Assembly: GCA_026225475.1 (NCBI GenBank)
Contig: JAMFSU010000053.1
Coordinates: 89,832 to 153,831 of the forward strand
Length of the DNA stretch: 64,000 nt
DNA from: Duganella sp.
GTDB taxonomy: Bacteria > Pseudomonadota > Gammaproteobacteria > Burkholderiales > Burkholderiaceae_D
Direction: 5' to 3'
How positions within the stretch are numbered: position 1 is the stretch's first letter; each line of letters begins with the position of its first letter. Both the position numbers and the translations under genes were made by a program. This document shows, in pieces, positions 1 through 12,509 of this stretch. A model generated the notes under the pieces. That model worked only from the letters and a program-made list of their open reading frames with translations, ran no database searches and was not told where the DNA came from.

Positions 1-28
1 TTTGAATCCGCCAGTATTTCCTATCATC

Positions 29-664
29 GTGACCTACAGCATCAAAGAAATTTTTTATACCTTGCAAGGCGAGGGTACCCATGCCGGCCGTCCGGCGGTG
101 TTTTGCCGTTTTAGCGGCTGCAACCTGTGGACCGGCCGCGAAGAAGATCGCAGCAAGGCAATTTGCCAATTCTGCGATACAGATTTTGTCGGCACCGATG
201 GCGAAGGCGGCGGCAAGTTCAAGACTGCCGAAGCCTTGGCTGCGACCATCAACGCGCTGTGGCCGATGACTTATCCAGCTAGCAAGTACGTAGTGTTTAC
301 CGGCGGTGAACCCCTGCTGCAACTGGATGTCGCAATGATCGATGCCATGCATGCAGTCGGCTTTGAAATTGCCATCGAAACCAATGGCACGATTCCGGTG
401 CCGCAGGGCGTCGATTGGATTTGCGTCAGCCCGAAAATGGGTTCCGAGTTGAAAGTCTTGCAAGGTAGTGAACTCAAGGTCGTGATTCCGCAGCAAGCCC
501 AGGTATTGGCCGATTATGAAAAACTGGACTTCCAGCATTTTCTGCTGCAACCAATGGATGGCCCAGACGCCGCGCGCAATACCAAGCTGGCGATTGAACT
601 GGTGAAGAACAATCCCAAGTGGAAGCTGAGCATCCAGACCCACAAGCTGTTGCAAATTCCCTGA
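29..664 (+). CDS. queE: 7-carboxy-7-deazaguanine synthase (QueE)
   Basis: Radical-SAM enzyme of queuosine biosynthesis that converts 6-carboxy-tetrahydropterin to 7-carboxy-7-deazaguanine in the cytosol. The 211-residue protein has its iron-sulfur cysteines spaced C-x14-C-x2-C (first in SGCNLW, pair in ICQFC), the expanded Burkholderia-type spacing rather than Cx3Cx2C. FTGGEPLLQ supports SAM binding. I chose the GTG at 29 because MTYSIKEIF is where the family normally begins; an in-frame TTG at position 2 touches the window edge, so a longer form cannot be excluded. queD, the preceding pathway step, follows after about 100 bp. Confidence 0.93.
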   Translation: MTYSIKEIFYTLQGEGTHAGRPAVFCRFSGCNLWTGREEDRSKAICQFCDTDFVGTDGEGGGKFKTAEALAATINALWPMTYPASKYVVFTGGEPLLQLDVAMIDAMHAVGFEIAIETNGTIPVPQGVDWICVSPKMGSELKVLQGSELKVVIPQQAQVLADYEKLDFQHFLLQPMDGPDAARNTKLAIELVKNNPKWKLSIQTHKLLQIP

Positions 665-765
665 TGTTGTTGCTGTCTTGATAGGTGTTAATCCGGGCGG
701 CCTGAAGCCTGATGCTGGCCGGGCATGCTTCTTATTCGAACCTCTTATTCAACTGTAAACGATTC

Positions 766-2727
<1,962 letters not shown>

Positions 2728-2741
<14 letters not shown>

Positions 2742-3324
2742 TTTCTACCTTGATGCCGTCTTTTTCGACGGTGATGGCGCCAGGTTCGAAACGCTTGCCA
2801 TTCATTTCAAGCTGTTCCGGCTTGAAGGTATAGATCGGGTAATCCTTGAGAATTTGTTCGGCGGCGCTGTTGCCGAGGGCGTTGAGTTGTGGCGCGTATT
2901 GCGCTGGAACACCGGCGATATCAATCTTGTCGACGGTCGGTGTATCCAGCCGCACGGCGCGTGCAGCGGCATCGTATTTGAGGGCGCTGCTTATTGCCAG
3001 GGTGCCGGTGACGGGCCTGGCCAGCAACAATTGATTGTCAATTTGTGCATCAACGGTGGTGACGAGGCGGTTGTTTTGCGCATCCAGACTCAGGCGTGGA
3101 TTGCTTAAATTGACCTCGAAAATTTCCATGTAGCGCAATTTGCGCGGAAATTGCGTCGCAATCGCGCTTTGTAGATCTTGCCGTGCGAACGTGTATTCAT
3201 TGGTCCAGATATTGTAGGCGCCCCAACTGCTGCCGGCTACCGCCAGCAGGGTAGTGCAGAGCAGAACTGTGCTCAGGGAACGACGTATCGCTTTGGCTGT
3301 CGTGTGAAGTTGCTTGATGTGCAT
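2728..3324 (-). CDS. DUF1439 family exported or membrane-anchored protein
   Basis: 198-residue protein with a basic then hydrophobic N-terminus (roughly residues 14-35) that serves as signal peptide or single membrane anchor, followed by a soluble domain resembling DUF1439 proteins of the proteobacterial envelope. Function is not established. The start at 3324 is supported by AAGGA eight bases upstream; an upstream in-frame ATG at 3387 lacks one. It is convergent with ldcA and divergent from the ABC-F gene. The family assignment is from recognised pattern rather than a decisive motif. Confidence 0.7.
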
Positions 3325-3504
3325 GAGGCTTGTCCTTTTGTCAGCTATCCACTTTAGAGCTCGGCCGCACAGGAATAATTCCAGCACTGTGGCGAGCAGG
3401 CACAGTGCGAACGAGGCGCCGCTGCGCCAGCACCCGTGTGCAATGGTAAAATCACCAGTTTACATCCGTATTTCGGCAATTTCCCTAAGTAAAGGCTTTC
3501 TTCA

Positions 3505-5103
3505 GTGTTATCCACAGCGAACATCACGATGCAGTTCGGCCCCAAGCCGCTGTTTGAAAACATTTCTGTCAAGTTTGGCGATGGCAATCGCTATGGCTTG
3601 ATCGGCGCCAACGGCTGCGGCAAGTCGACCTTCATGAAAATCCTCGGAGGCGATCTGGAAGCCTCGGGCGGCAATGTCAGCCTGGATACCAATGAGCGCC
3701 TGGGTAAGCTGCGCCAGGATCAATTTGCGTTTGAAGAAATGCGGGTGCTCGATGTGGTGCTGATGGGGCACACTGAAATGTGGGCGGCAATGGCCGAGCG
3801 CGATGCGATTTACGCCAATCCGGAAGCCACAGACGACGACTACATGAAGGCGGCCGATCTGGAAGCCAAGTTTGCCGAATACGACGGCTACACGGCAGAA
3901 GCGCGTGCCGGCGAATTGCTGCTGGGCGTTGGTGTGCCGATCGAGCAGCATCAAGGTCCAATGAGCAATGTTGCGCCCGGCTGGAAGCTGCGCGTGTTGC
4001 TGGCGCAGGCGCTGTTTTCGAATCCGGACATCCTGTTGCTTGATGAACCAACCAATAACCTGGACATCAACACCATCCGCTGGCTGGAAGATGTGCTCAA
4101 TGAGCGCAATTCAACCATGATCATCATTTCCCATGATCGCCACTTCCTTAATCAAGTGTGCACCCACATGGCCGACATGGATTACGGCACGCTCAAGGTC
4201 TATCCGGGCAACTACGATGATTACATGCTGGCGTCGTCGCAGGCGCGTGCGCAGCAACTGTCTGTGAACGCCAAGGCCAAGGAAAAGGTCGCAGAATTGC
4301 AGGACTTCGTGCGCCGCTTCGCGGCCAACAAGTCCAAAGCGCGGCAGGCGACCTCGCGTGCCAAGCAGATCGAAAAGATCAAGGTCGAAGACGTCAAGCC
4401 GTCGAGCCGGGCCAATCCGTTCGTGCGCTTTGATGGTGAAAAGAAGCTGCATCGATTGGCGGTGGAAACACAAAGCATCAGCAAGGCCTATGATCGTTCA
4501 CTCTTCAAGAACTTCAACATCATGGTCGAAGCAGGCGAACGCATTGCGGTGATCGGTGCCAACGGTGTCGGCAAGACCACCTTGTTGCGCTGTATTGGTG
4601 GTGATGTCGCTGGTTTGCATCCCGACAGCGGTTTGGTCAAGTGGGCGGAAAACGCCAATGTCGGCTACATGCCGCAGGATCCGACCGAAGAATTCGCACG
4701 CGGTGAAATCTTGACCGACTGGATGGGCCAGTGGACCCAGGAGGGCGATGACGACCAGGCAGTGCGTTCGATTCTGGGACGCTTGCTGTTTTCCGGTGAC
4801 GACGTCAAAAAGGGCGTCAAGGTCCTGTCAGGCGGTGAAAAAGGGCGCATGATGTACGGCAAGCTGATGCTGGGCCGTCACAATGTGCTGCTGATGGACG
4901 AGCCGACCAATCATATGGATATGGAGTCGATCGAGTCGCTCAATATTGCGCTCGACAAATATGCCGGCACGCTGATCTTTGTCTCGCACGATCGTGAGTT
5001 CGTGTCCTCGCTGGCCACCCGCATTCTGGAAGTGAAAGAAAACGAAGTGATCGACTTCCGCGGTAATTACGAAGATTACCTCGCCAGCCAAGGCATCCAA
5101 TAA
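3505..5103 (+). CDS. ybiT: ABC-F ATPase, YbiT-like
   Basis: 532-residue soluble protein with two ABC ATPase domains and no membrane segment; ABC-F proteins act on ribosomes. Domain 1 has Walker [10 protein letters not shown] at residues 34-42 and a degenerate signature ([12 protein letters not shown]) before [12 protein letters not shown] charged linker at about 245-305 precedes domain 2 with [18 protein letters not shown] and [11 protein letters not shown]. The sequence closely follows E. coli YbiT, including the C-terminal FRGNYEDYL. The start is GTG with AAAGG nine bases upstream. The exact ribosomal role of YbiT is not settled. Confidence 0.9.
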   Translation: MLSTANITMQFGPKPLFENISVKFGDGNRYGLIGANGCGKSTFMKILGGDLEASGGNVSLDTNERLGKLRQDQFAFEEMRVLDVVLMGHTEMWAAMAERDAIYANPEATDDDYMKAADLEAKFAEYDGYTAEARAGELLLGVGVPIEQHQGPMSNVAPGWKLRVLLAQALFSNPDILLLDEPTNNLDINTIRWLEDVLNERNSTMIIISHDRHFLNQVCTHMADMDYGTLKVYPGNYDDYMLASSQARAQQLSVNAKAKEKVAELQDFVRRFAANKSKARQATSRAKQIEKIKVEDVKPSSRANPFVRFDGEKKLHRLAVETQSISKAYDRSLFKNFNIMVEAGERIAVIGANGVGKTTLLRCIGGDVAGLHPDSGLVKWAENANVGYMPQDPTEEFARGEILTDWMGQWTQEGDDDQAVRSILGRLLFSGDDVKKGVKVLSGGEKGRMMYGKLMLGRHNVLLMDEPTNHMDMESIESLNIALDKYAGTLIFVSHDREFVSSLATRILEVKENEVIDFRGNYEDYLASQGIQ

Positions 5104-5126
5104 ACTTTGAGAGCAGTTTGATTGCT

Positions 5127-6266
5127 ATGCAAGCAACCGCAATGAAGGTCGTGGAGTTTGAGCGACCACAGATGGAGACAGGCAGTAGCTGCACCGCCAA
5201 CGCGTGGGCCAAAGTACCGGCCACACCGTCGGCCGATGAACGCGCCGTGCTCAAGGCGCGCATCCGGCAACTGCTGAAGGAAAAACAAGCGGTGCTGGTC
5301 GCGCATTACTATGTCGATGGCGACCTGCAGGATCTGGCCGAGGAAACCGGCGGTTGCGTCTCCGACTCGCTGGAGATGGCCCGCTTCGGCCGTGATCATG
5401 CAGCGCAGACGCTGGTGGTGGCTGGAGTCCGCTTCATGGGCGAAACCGCCAAGATCCTGAGCCCGGAAAAGCGCATCCTGATGCCTGATCTGGATGCGAC
5501 GTGCTCACTCGATCTGGGCTGCCCGACTGATGAATTTGCGGCGTTTTGCGATGCCCATCCCGACCGTACAGTAGTGGTGTATGCCAATACCAGTGCTGCG
5601 GTCAAAGCACGCGCTGACTGGATGGTGACGTCGTCGATCGGTCTGGAGATCGTCCAGTATCTGCATGCGCAAGGCAAAAAAATCCTGTGGGCACCCGACA
5701 AGCATCTGGGCAGCTATATCCAGAAGCAGACCGGTGCCGACATGCTGCTGTGGCAAGGCTCTTGCCTGGTGCATGATGAATTCAAGGGCGTCGAGCTGGA
5801 ACTGCTGCGGCAACAATATCCGCATGCCAAGATCCTGGTGCATCCGGAGTCGCCCGAAGCCGTGGTGGCGCAGGCTGATGTGATTGGTTCGACCTCGCAA
5901 CTGATTGCTGCGGTGACAGCGCTCGATGCGCAAGAATTCATCGTCGCCACCGACAATGGCATTTTGCACAAGATGCGCGCAGCGGCACCGGGCAAGCTTT
6001 TCATCGATGCGCCGACCGCCGGTAACAGCGCGACGTGCAAGAGTTGCGCGCATTGTCCGTGGATGGCCATGAACGGTTTGCAAAACCTGTTGCATGTGCT
6101 TGAAACTGGCAGCAATGAAATCCATGTCGATCCTGTCATCGGCAAGCAAGCCGTGGTCTGTATCGACCGTATGCTGGATTTTGCAGCAAAGAAAAAAACC
6201 AATGTACGCCCTAGCGGCGCGTTGGAAAACGAACAAAAACTGTTTGCAGGAATCGGCCCAGCATGA
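5127..6266 (+). CDS. nadA: Quinolinate synthase (NadA)
   Basis: Condenses iminoaspartate with dihydroxyacetone phosphate to quinolinate, the second step of de novo NAD synthesis. The 379-residue protein has the [4Fe-4S] cysteines in [19 protein letters not shown] and the C-terminal CKSCAHCPW cluster. The start is uncertain: ATG at 5127 ([14 protein letters not shown]) is preferred, with TTG 5118 and ATG 5142 also in frame. The last four bases overlap nadC (ATGA), indicating a coupled nadA-nadC pair. The partner nadB is 3 kb away on the other strand. Confidence 0.93.
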   Translation: MQATAMKVVEFERPQMETGSSCTANAWAKVPATPSADERAVLKARIRQLLKEKQAVLVAHYYVDGDLQDLAEETGGCVSDSLEMARFGRDHAAQTLVVAGVRFMGETAKILSPEKRILMPDLDATCSLDLGCPTDEFAAFCDAHPDRTVVVYANTSAAVKARADWMVTSSIGLEIVQYLHAQGKKILWAPDKHLGSYIQKQTGADMLLWQGSCLVHDEFKGVELELLRQQYPHAKILVHPESPEAVVAQADVIGSTSQLIAAVTALDAQEFIVATDNGILHKMRAAAPGKLFIDAPTAGNSATCKSCAHCPWMAMNGLQNLLHVLETGSNEIHVDPVIGKQAVVCIDRMLDFAAKKKTNVRPSGALENEQKLFAGIGPA

Positions 6267-7150
6267 GTCTCATCGTCAGCAGTACGAGTAATTTGCAGAA
6301 TCCGTTTGCACCGTTCGATGCCCCCTTGTCAGCCGCATTCGATGCCAATGTCAATCTGGCTATCGCCGAAGATGTTGGCAATGGTGACCATACCGGCTTG
6401 CTGGTACCGGAAAATGATTTCGTGCAGGCCCGTGTGATTGTGCGCGCACCGGCGGTGTTGTGCGGCGCACCGTGGTTTGAAGCGGTCATGGCGCGGCTCG
6501 ATCCGCGGCTGCGGGTTGACTGGCAGTATGCAGAAGGTGACCTGATGGCGGCCGACAGCGAAGTCTGTCGTATCGAAGGTCCGGCCCGCGCCTTGTTGAC
6601 GGCGGAACGTGGTGCCTTGAATTTCCTGCAACTGCTATCGGGTGTGGCGACCGCCACGCGGCGTTATGTCGATGTGGTTGCAGGTACCCGCGCGCGTATT
6701 CTCGATACCCGCAAAACCTTGCCGGGGCTGCGTCTGGCGCAAAAGTACGCGGTCCGTGTCGGGGGCGGCATGAATCAGCGGCTGGCTTTGTATGACGGCA
6801 TCCTGATCAAGGAAAATCACATTGCCGCCGCAGGCGGTATTACCGCAGCGGTCAGTGCCGCGCTCAAGCTTAATGCCGGTGTCTCAATTCAGGTGGAAGT
6901 GGAAAATCTGGACGAGCTCAACGAAGCATTGGCGGCTGGTGCCAGTTCGGTGCTGCTCGATAATTTCTCACTCGACATGATGCGTGCCAGCGTGCAATTG
7001 ACTGCAGGGCGTGCGGTACTGGAAGCCTCTGGTGGCATCAATATGGAGTCCGTGCGCGCGATTGCCGAAACCGGTGTGGATCGGATTTCAATCGGCAGCT
7101 TGACTAAGGATATTCAGGCGGCAGATTTTTCGCTGCGCATCGTGGCTTGA
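6263..7150 (+). CDS. nadC: Nicotinate-nucleotide pyrophosphorylase (carboxylating), NadC
   Basis: Converts quinolinate and PRPP to nicotinate mononucleotide, CO2 and pyrophosphate. The 295-residue protein has family landmarks: [16 protein letters not shown], the [10 protein letters not shown] active-site stretch, KENHI and SSVLLDNFS. Its ATG overlaps the nadA stop codon (ATGA). A strong terminator 40 bp downstream ends the nadA-nadC transcript. Confidence 0.94.
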   Translation: MSLIVSSTSNLQNPFAPFDAPLSAAFDANVNLAIAEDVGNGDHTGLLVPENDFVQARVIVRAPAVLCGAPWFEAVMARLDPRLRVDWQYAEGDLMAADSEVCRIEGPARALLTAERGALNFLQLLSGVATATRRYVDVVAGTRARILDTRKTLPGLRLAQKYAVRVGGGMNQRLALYDGILIKENHIAAAGGITAAVSAALKLNAGVSIQVEVENLDELNEALAAGASSVLLDNFSLDMMRASVQLTAGRAVLEASGGINMESVRAIAETGVDRISIGSLTKDIQAADFSLRIVA

Positions 7151-7190
7151 GTTGGCCTTAGATGGCGTGCCGTTGTACGCCACTGTGAAA

Positions 7191-7229
7191 ACAACCCGCA
7201 TCGCTGCACGCCATGCGGGTTGTTTTTTT
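7191..7229 (+). terminator. Rho-independent terminator after nadC
   Basis: A perfect 11-bp inverted repeat (7191-7201 with 7213-7223) around an 11-nt loop is followed by a run of T residues. It lies 40 bp past the nadC stop. Confidence 0.9.
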
Positions 7230-7391
7230 GGAGCCCCTGGCTGCTAAAATGGACACGCACGGGTCGTGCATGTCAATGGCGCACGAGCGCGACGTCAGAC
7301 GGGAGTCAGTTCCAAGGCCGATAGTCAGACCTTCATGCTTGGCGACGATACCCGTGCGGCACAGGAACAGCTTTCCTCCAGGACCACTACT

Positions 7392-8699
7392 GTGAAATCA
7401 AATCCACTTGTTGCGCCATTGCTGTGGGCTGCACTGTATTTCATCTTTGGTTACTTTTCCTATTCCCTGAACGGTTCGTATGTGGCTACCGGCTACATCT
7501 GGTTGCCAGCCGGTATCACGGTGAGCGCCTTGTTGCTGTCGCCACCGGCACGCTGGTTTGCTGTGCTGGTATTGCTGCTGGCAGCGCAGATACTGCTGGG
7601 TTGGCTTGAGCAACGCGAACTGTGGCGCATCGCCTTGCTGGCGCTCAATGAAATCGGTGTGGCGGCCTTGGTGGTGTGGCGCGTGCGGCGTACGCCGTTG
7701 CCGATGGCGGGTTTGCATTTTGTGCGTGGCTTGCTGATGATCGCTGTCGGCACCAGTTTGATCAGCGCCGTGATCGGTGCGGTCTGGTTTGCGCTCCAGC
7801 AGGATGCGCCGTTTTGGCCGACCTTGCGGGTGTGGTTCTTATCGGATCTGGTTGGTATCTTGATCATCACGCCGGTATTGGCTGCCTGGTCGCGCTTTAG
7901 TGTTACCCGCTGCGGCGGCATTGCGCGTAGCGAGTTCCTGCTGGGGCTGCTGGCATTCTTTGGCGTGCTGCTGTCGGCCTATGTCGCGTTCGATAGCGAG
8001 TTTGACCGCTGGTTGCTCGATATTAGTTTTTCCTCGACTTATGTACCCTTGTTCTTTATCGCTCTTGTCACGCTACTCTGGGGTGGCCGTGGTGGTGCCT
8101 TGTCAGTGGCGGCGCTGGCATTGATTGCGTTTGTCTATAACGCGCGCGGCCAGGGGCCGTTTGCCGAACTGGTGCAATTGCATTCGACCAATGCCTTGCT
8201 GGAGATGCAGGTTTATCTGGCAGTGGCATCCTTGCTGTCGTTATTGATCAGTGCCCTGAAAACCACGCGCGAGCAATTGCATGAGCAGGTGGCGCGCTGG
8301 AAGAGCGAAGTGGAAGTGGCACTGAGCGTGAGCCGACAACTGGTCTATAGCATCGATCCGCAGGCGTTGACGGTGAGCTGGAGCGGTGATGTGGAAGCGG
8401 TACTTGGCGTGCCACGGCAACAACTGGCGAGCTTGGCGCAAGTGCTGGTCTTAGTGCATCCGCTCGATCAGCATCGTTTGCGGCAGCGCTGGCTGGAGCC
8501 GGATGCGCAGAACGATCACGAGGAGCCGTACCAGGGTAGCCGTCCAGACATGCCGTTCCGGCTGCAACTCAATGCTGGTCGCCTGTTGACGGTGACCGAC
8601 ATGAGCTACAGTCTGCGTGACGCGTCCGGCAATCTGACCTTGATTGCTGGCGCTTGGCGTTTTGATGCAACCACGTCCAATAGTGAGTGGGCCCGGTAA
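7392..8699 (+). CDS. MASE1-domain membrane sensor without recognised output domain
   Basis: 435-residue inner-membrane protein. Residues 1 to about 290 form the multi-pass MASE1 sensory region; WLPAGITVSALLL and the LSDLVGILIITPVL segment fit the family. A short coiled stretch follows (TREQLHEQVARWKSEVEVALS), then a PAS-like segment of about 120 residues (LVYSIDPQALTVSWSGDVEA). MASE1 proteins usually end in GGDEF, EAL or histidine kinase domains; none is present and the frame closes normally. The start is the GTG at 7392 with AGGA eight bases upstream; longer in-frame starts (GTG 7266, ATG 7335) lack good sites. Signal and partner are unknown. Confidence 0.75.
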   Translation: MKSNPLVAPLLWAALYFIFGYFSYSLNGSYVATGYIWLPAGITVSALLLSPPARWFAVLVLLLAAQILLGWLEQRELWRIALLALNEIGVAALVVWRVRRTPLPMAGLHFVRGLLMIAVGTSLISAVIGAVWFALQQDAPFWPTLRVWFLSDLVGILIITPVLAAWSRFSVTRCGGIARSEFLLGLLAFFGVLLSAYVAFDSEFDRWLLDISFSSTYVPLFFIALVTLLWGGRGGALSVAALALIAFVYNARGQGPFAELVQLHSTNALLEMQVYLAVASLLSLLISALKTTREQLHEQVARWKSEVEVALSVSRQLVYSIDPQALTVSWSGDVEAVLGVPRQQLASLAQVLVLVHPLDQHRLRQRWLEPDAQNDHEEPYQGSRPDMPFRLQLNAGRLLTVTDMSYSLRDASGNLTLIAGAWRFDATTSNSEWAR

Positions 8700-8736
8700 T
8701 GCGTGTTGCGGCAATCACAATATGACCAATTCGGAT

Positions 8737-9015
8737 TTATTGGTAGTAGCCGCCCACCGGTGCTGCCGCCAGCAACGTCTTGACCTGGGCGATGCTGTCG
8801 GGCGATACATGCTGCAGGGAGGCATGATGGGCATCGATGCTGTCCCAGACTTCAAGGATCACCATGCTGGCCGAGTGGACCTGGTCTTGCAGCAATTGGC
8901 AGGACTGGCAACCGGCGGAACTGCGTATGGTTGGCAGCAGCGCCAGCAGGAAGGTCTTCAGTTCGTCAATGTGCTCGTCTAGCGCCCGAAAGGTGTTGAT
9001 ACGCGTGATGCTCAT
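8737..9015 (-). CDS. Antibiotic biosynthesis monooxygenase (ABM) domain protein
   Basis: 92-residue single-domain protein of the dimeric alpha-beta barrel superfamily (YgiN-like). It has the typical pattern of an N-terminal strand, the helix around DELKTFLLALLPTIRSSAGC, the LEVWDSIDAHHASLQH strand-helix and a terminal small helix. The start is strongly supported by AAGGAG six bases upstream. Such proteins act on quinols or similar aromatics or are of unknown substrate; no specific reaction can be assigned. It follows nadB by about 56 bp on the same strand and may be co-transcribed. Confidence 0.75.
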   Translation of the reverse strand: MSITRINTFRALDEHIDELKTFLLALLPTIRSSAGCQSCQLLQDQVHSASMVILEVWDSIDAHHASLQHVSPDSIAQVKTLLAAAPVGGYYQ

Positions 9016-9071
9016 TGATATCTCCTTCAGTTGTGGTGATGGACACAGGTATTGTGCAATCGTGCAGAAGC

Positions 9072-10673
9072 TTATTTTTCCAGCGTAATGACCGTGGGCA
9101 AGGCTTTGGCCAGGGTATCCGGATAGTCGAGACTGTAATGTAAGCCACGGCTTTCCTTGCGCGCCAGGGCGCTGTTGACGATCAAGGCGGCGACGTCGAC
9201 CAGATTGCGCAATTCCAGCAAGTCGCGCGTGATGCGGAAGTTGGCGTAATACTCGTCGATTTCTTCCTTGAGCAAAGCGATGCGATGCTGGGCGCGCTGC
9301 AGTCGCTTGTTGGTGCGCACGATGCTGACGTAATTCCACATGAAGCGGCGCAGTTCATCCCAGTTGTGCGAAATCACGACTTCTTCATCGGCGTCGCTGA
9401 CGCGGCTTTCATCCCAGGCCGGCAATGTCACGGCAGCCGGTTTGGTTTGTTGTTCTATGTGTAGCGCAGCGGCGCGGCCCAGGACCAGGCATTCGAGCAG
9501 CGAATTGCTGGCCAGGCGGTTGGCGCCGTGCAGGCCGGTATAGGCAGTTTCGCCAACCGCATACAGGCCGGGCATATCCGTGCGCCCCGACATGTCGGTG
9601 ACGACGCCGCCGCAGGTGTAATGCGCCGCAGGCACTACCGGAATCGGCTGCTTGGTAATGTCGATGCCAAACTCCAGGCAACGCGCCTGAATGGTGGGGA
9701 AATGTTCTTGAATGAATTCCGGCGATTGATGGCTGATGTCGAGATCGACATGATCGAGGCCGCGTTTTTTCATTTCAAAGTCGATCGAACGCGCCACGAT
9801 ATCGCGCGGCGCCAGTTCAGCGCGATCGTCGTGCTGTGGCATGAAGCGCATACCGGCCGCAGTGCCGGCGCTGGCCGGCAACTTCAGTAATGCACCTTCG
9901 CCGCGCAACGCTTCGCTGATCAGAAACGATTTGGCGTAAGGGTGATACAGGCAGGTCGGGTGGAATTGGATGAATTCCATATTAGCCACCCGGCAGCCGA
10001 CGCGCGCGGCCATGGCGATACCATCGCCGGTGGCGGAATCGGGGTTGGAGGTGTACAGATAGACCTTGCCGGCGCCGCCGGTGGCCAGCACAGTGTGATC
10101 GGCAGCGATCGTGACGACCTTGTTCTGCTTGACGTCTTGCACGTAGACGCCGACGCAGCGTGGTGTGCCTGGGGCGGTCGGATCGACTTTTTTGGAACTG
10201 ATGACGTCAATGGCGCAGTGATGTTCCAGCAAGGTGATGTTGGGATGGCTGCGCACGCGTTGCTCCAGCGTGACTTGTACGGCATGGCCCGTGGCATCGG
10301 CGGCGTGGATGATGCGCCGCTGGCTGTGGCCGCCTTCACGTGTCAGATGGAAGCCCAGTTCAGCGCTGGCGTCGCGGGTGAACGGCACACCTTGTTCGAT
10401 CAGCCATTCGATGGCGTCGCGGCCATGTTCGACGATGAAGCGGGTGGACGATTCGTCGCACAAACCGGCGCCGGCAATCAGGGTGTCGTCAATATGCTGA
10501 GCATGGCTGTCGCCCGAATCGAGCACCGCAGCAATGCCGCCCTGGGCCCAGTTGCTGGCACCATCGAGCAATTCGCCCTTGGAGATCACGACCACATTTT
10601 TTTGTTCGGCAAGATGCAGGGCTACCGACAAACCGGCTAGTCCGCTGCCGATGATGGCGACATCGAATTTCAT
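9072..10673 (-). CDS. nadB: L-aspartate oxidase (NadB)
   Basis: FAD-dependent oxidation of L-aspartate to iminoaspartate, the first committed step of de novo NAD synthesis and donor to NadA. The 533-residue protein begins with the dinucleotide-binding fold [15 protein letters not shown], continues with [11 protein letters not shown] (active-site region) and ATGGAGKVY, and has the C-terminal helical domain starting near [13 protein letters not shown]. Length and motifs match the succinate dehydrogenase/L-aspartate oxidase family, and the nearby nadA and nadC favour NadB. It is transcribed opposite to nadA-nadC. Confidence 0.94.
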   Translation of the reverse strand: MKFDVAIIGSGLAGLSVALHLAEQKNVVVISKGELLDGASNWAQGGIAAVLDSGDSHAQHIDDTLIAGAGLCDESSTRFIVEHGRDAIEWLIEQGVPFTRDASAELGFHLTREGGHSQRRIIHAADATGHAVQVTLEQRVRSHPNITLLEHHCAIDVISSKKVDPTAPGTPRCVGVYVQDVKQNKVVTIAADHTVLATGGAGKVYLYTSNPDSATGDGIAMAARVGCRVANMEFIQFHPTCLYHPYAKSFLISEALRGEGALLKLPASAGTAAGMRFMPQHDDRAELAPRDIVARSIDFEMKKRGLDHVDLDISHQSPEFIQEHFPTIQARCLEFGIDITKQPIPVVPAAHYTCGGVVTDMSGRTDMPGLYAVGETAYTGLHGANRLASNSLLECLVLGRAAALHIEQQTKPAAVTLPAWDESRVSDADEEVVISHNWDELRRFMWNYVSIVRTNKRLQRAQHRIALLKEEIDEYYANFRITRDLLELRNLVDVAALIVNSALARKESRGLHYSLDYPDTLAKALPTVITLEK

Positions 10674-10738
10674 GAAGGCTGAGGAAAGAAATGAGATGAG
10701 CGATTATAGTCTTCCTCATCCGGTGCTGCTGAGGCGCT

Positions 10739-10768
10739 GCATCGCCGTGTCGGTAACGACGGCGATGC
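10739..10768. other. Perfect 10-bp inverted repeat between purT and nadB
   Basis: Arms 10739-10748 and 10759-10768 pair perfectly around a 10-nt loop just downstream of the purT stop. There is no T-run on either strand, so it is only a possible factor-assisted terminator or mRNA-stabilising hairpin. Confidence 0.4.
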
Positions 10769-10780
10769 AGGCTGTGGGCA

Positions 10781-11998
10781 TTACACTATCTTGACTGGCT
10801 TGACCTTGGCGGCTGCCTGCTTGGCGCGAATGCGTGCATCTTCGACATTGTCGGCGGCTGCCAGTGCCACGCCCATGCGACGGCGCTGGAACGACTCTGG
10901 CTTGCCGAACAGGCGGATGTCGGCGCCGGGGATGCGCAAGGCATCGGCTACGCCTTCAAACGCAATTGCCTTGGCATCGTGTTGGCCGTAGATGACGGCC
11001 GAGGCGCCAGGAGTACGCAGTGCCACATTGATCGGCAAGCCGAGGATGGCCTTGGCGTGCAATTCAAACTCGCTCTGCACCTGGCTGACCATGGTCACCA
11101 TGCCGGTGTCATGCGGACGTGGGCTGACTTCCGAGAACCAGACCATTTCGCCCTTGACGAACAATTCGACGCCGAACAGGCCGAGGCCGCCGAGGTTTTC
11201 AGTTACCTTGCGGGCAATGTCGCGTGATTTTTCCAGCGCCACTGGATGCATGGCGTGCGGCTGCCACGATTCGATATAGTCGCCCTTGAGCTGGACGTGA
11301 CCGATTGGTTCGCAGAAGCTGGTGATGGTGTCGCCGTTTTCATTGAGCGAGCGCACGGTCAGCAAGGTGATTTCATAATCGAAATCGATGAAACCTTCCA
11401 CGATCACACGGCCGGAATCGACGCGGCCACCAGAGGCGGCGTAGTTCCAGGCTGCTTCGACTTCTTCGGCGCTATCGATCTTGGACTGGCCTTTACCCGA
11501 CGACGACATGACGGGCTTGATCACACAGGGGAAACCGATCTGCGAGGTGGCAGCGCGCAACTGTTCCAGGCTGTCGGCGAAGCGGTAGGGCGAGGTGGCC
11601 AGCGCCAGGGTTTCGCCGGCCAGACGGCGGATGCCTTCGCGGTTCATGGTCAGCCAGGCGGCGCGCGCGGTTGGAATCACGCGGGCTTTGCCAGTGTTTT
11701 CCAGTTCCACCAGCGTCTCGGTGGCAATCGCTTCGATTTCAGGCACAACCAGATCAGGCTGTTCTTTCTCGATCAGCGCGGCCAGCGCCGCGCCGTCGGT
11801 CATGTCAATCACATAGGCGCGATGGGCGACCTGATGGCCCGGTGCGTCGGCATAGCGATCTACGGCGATGACTTCTACACCCAGTCGTTGCAGCGCAATG
11901 ATGACTTCTTTGCCAAGTTCGCCGGAACCGAGCAGCATGACTTTGGTGGCAGAAGGAGAAAGCGGAGTGCCCAGACGGACGGGGACAGAAGTCTTCAT
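10781..11998 (-). CDS. purT: Formate-dependent phosphoribosylglycinamide formyltransferase (PurT)
   Basis: ATP-grasp enzyme that formylates glycinamide ribonucleotide using formate and ATP, a folate-independent route for purine synthesis. The 405-residue protein starts with an N-terminal pre-ATP-grasp domain ([19 protein letters not shown]), has the ATP-grasp core around [16 protein letters not shown] and metal-binding acidic residues near [22 protein letters not shown]. The overall pattern closely follows E. coli PurT. It is a single-gene unit; about 200 bp upstream separate it from the AtuA-like gene. Confidence 0.95.
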   Translation of the reverse strand: MKTSVPVRLGTPLSPSATKVMLLGSGELGKEVIIALQRLGVEVIAVDRYADAPGHQVAHRAYVIDMTDGAALAALIEKEQPDLVVPEIEAIATETLVELENTGKARVIPTARAAWLTMNREGIRRLAGETLALATSPYRFADSLEQLRAATSQIGFPCVIKPVMSSSGKGQSKIDSAEEVEAAWNYAASGGRVDSGRVIVEGFIDFDYEITLLTVRSLNENGDTITSFCEPIGHVQLKGDYIESWQPHAMHPVALEKSRDIARKVTENLGGLGLFGVELFVKGEMVWFSEVSPRPHDTGMVTMVSQVQSEFELHAKAILGLPINVALRTPGASAVIYGQHDAKAIAFEGVADALRIPGADIRLFGKPESFQRRRMGVALAAADNVEDARIRAKQAAAKVKPVKIV

Positions 11999-12196
11999 GT
12001 GGATAGCGGGAAAGAAAGGTTGAAAGTCGGTGAATCGCGCGACGATACCAAATCTTGACCATTTTGGACAGCCAAAAAACGGCTAAATCTAGACCAATGT
12101 CGATTGCTCTTGAGATACTACTTTAAGAAAGTCTAATAAGTATGTGGCAGCGTTCATTAGTTACCATCAGCCGGGAATCCTGCTTCCCAAAAGTCT

Positions 12197-12508
12197 TCAT
12201 GCCGCATCGGGTACTTCGATGGCCAGCATGGCACCGGAGAGACATTTGCCATGGGCGTCCAGGGCCAACGATCGGGTGACGCCACCGCCGAGTGCGCGTT
12301 GCATGACGAAATTCAACGCTCCCAGGTGTGGCAGCGCATAGCGCACCACCTCGCCATGCACAATGCCGGCAAAATGGGCTTTGACACGTTCTGGTGTCAG
12401 ATATTGTTCCAGTCGGGCGAAATCGGTCTGATCATAGGCAATCACCGAAATGTTGGAGATGTCGCCTTTGTCGCCGGCGCGGGAATGGGCAATGTCGCGT
12501 AACAGCAT
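12197..12508 (-). CDS. AtuA-like ferredoxin-fold domain protein (C-terminal half of a split AtuA)
   Basis: 103-residue protein (MLLRDIAHSRAGDKGDISN) matching the small C-terminal domain of acyclic terpene utilisation AtuA-family proteins. It lies directly downstream of, and only 1 bp from, the gene for the large DUF1446 domain, so the two halves are separate coupled genes rather than one fused protein. The DKGDxSN motif near the N-terminus is the most conserved part. The biochemical activity of AtuA is not established. Confidence 0.72.
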   Translation of the reverse strand: MLLRDIAHSRAGDKGDISNISVIAYDQTDFARLEQYLTPERVKAHFAGIVHGEVVRYALPHLGALNFVMQRALGGGVTRSLALDAHGKCLSGAMLAIEVPDAA

Positions 12509-12509
12509 G

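Noticed and set aside
9942..10640. Long open frame antisense to nadB (and similar ones antisense to lon, clpX and dbpA)
   Set aside because: Mirrors the codon pattern of the confirmed gene on the other strand, and the translations are rich in His, Arg and Gln without family motifs.
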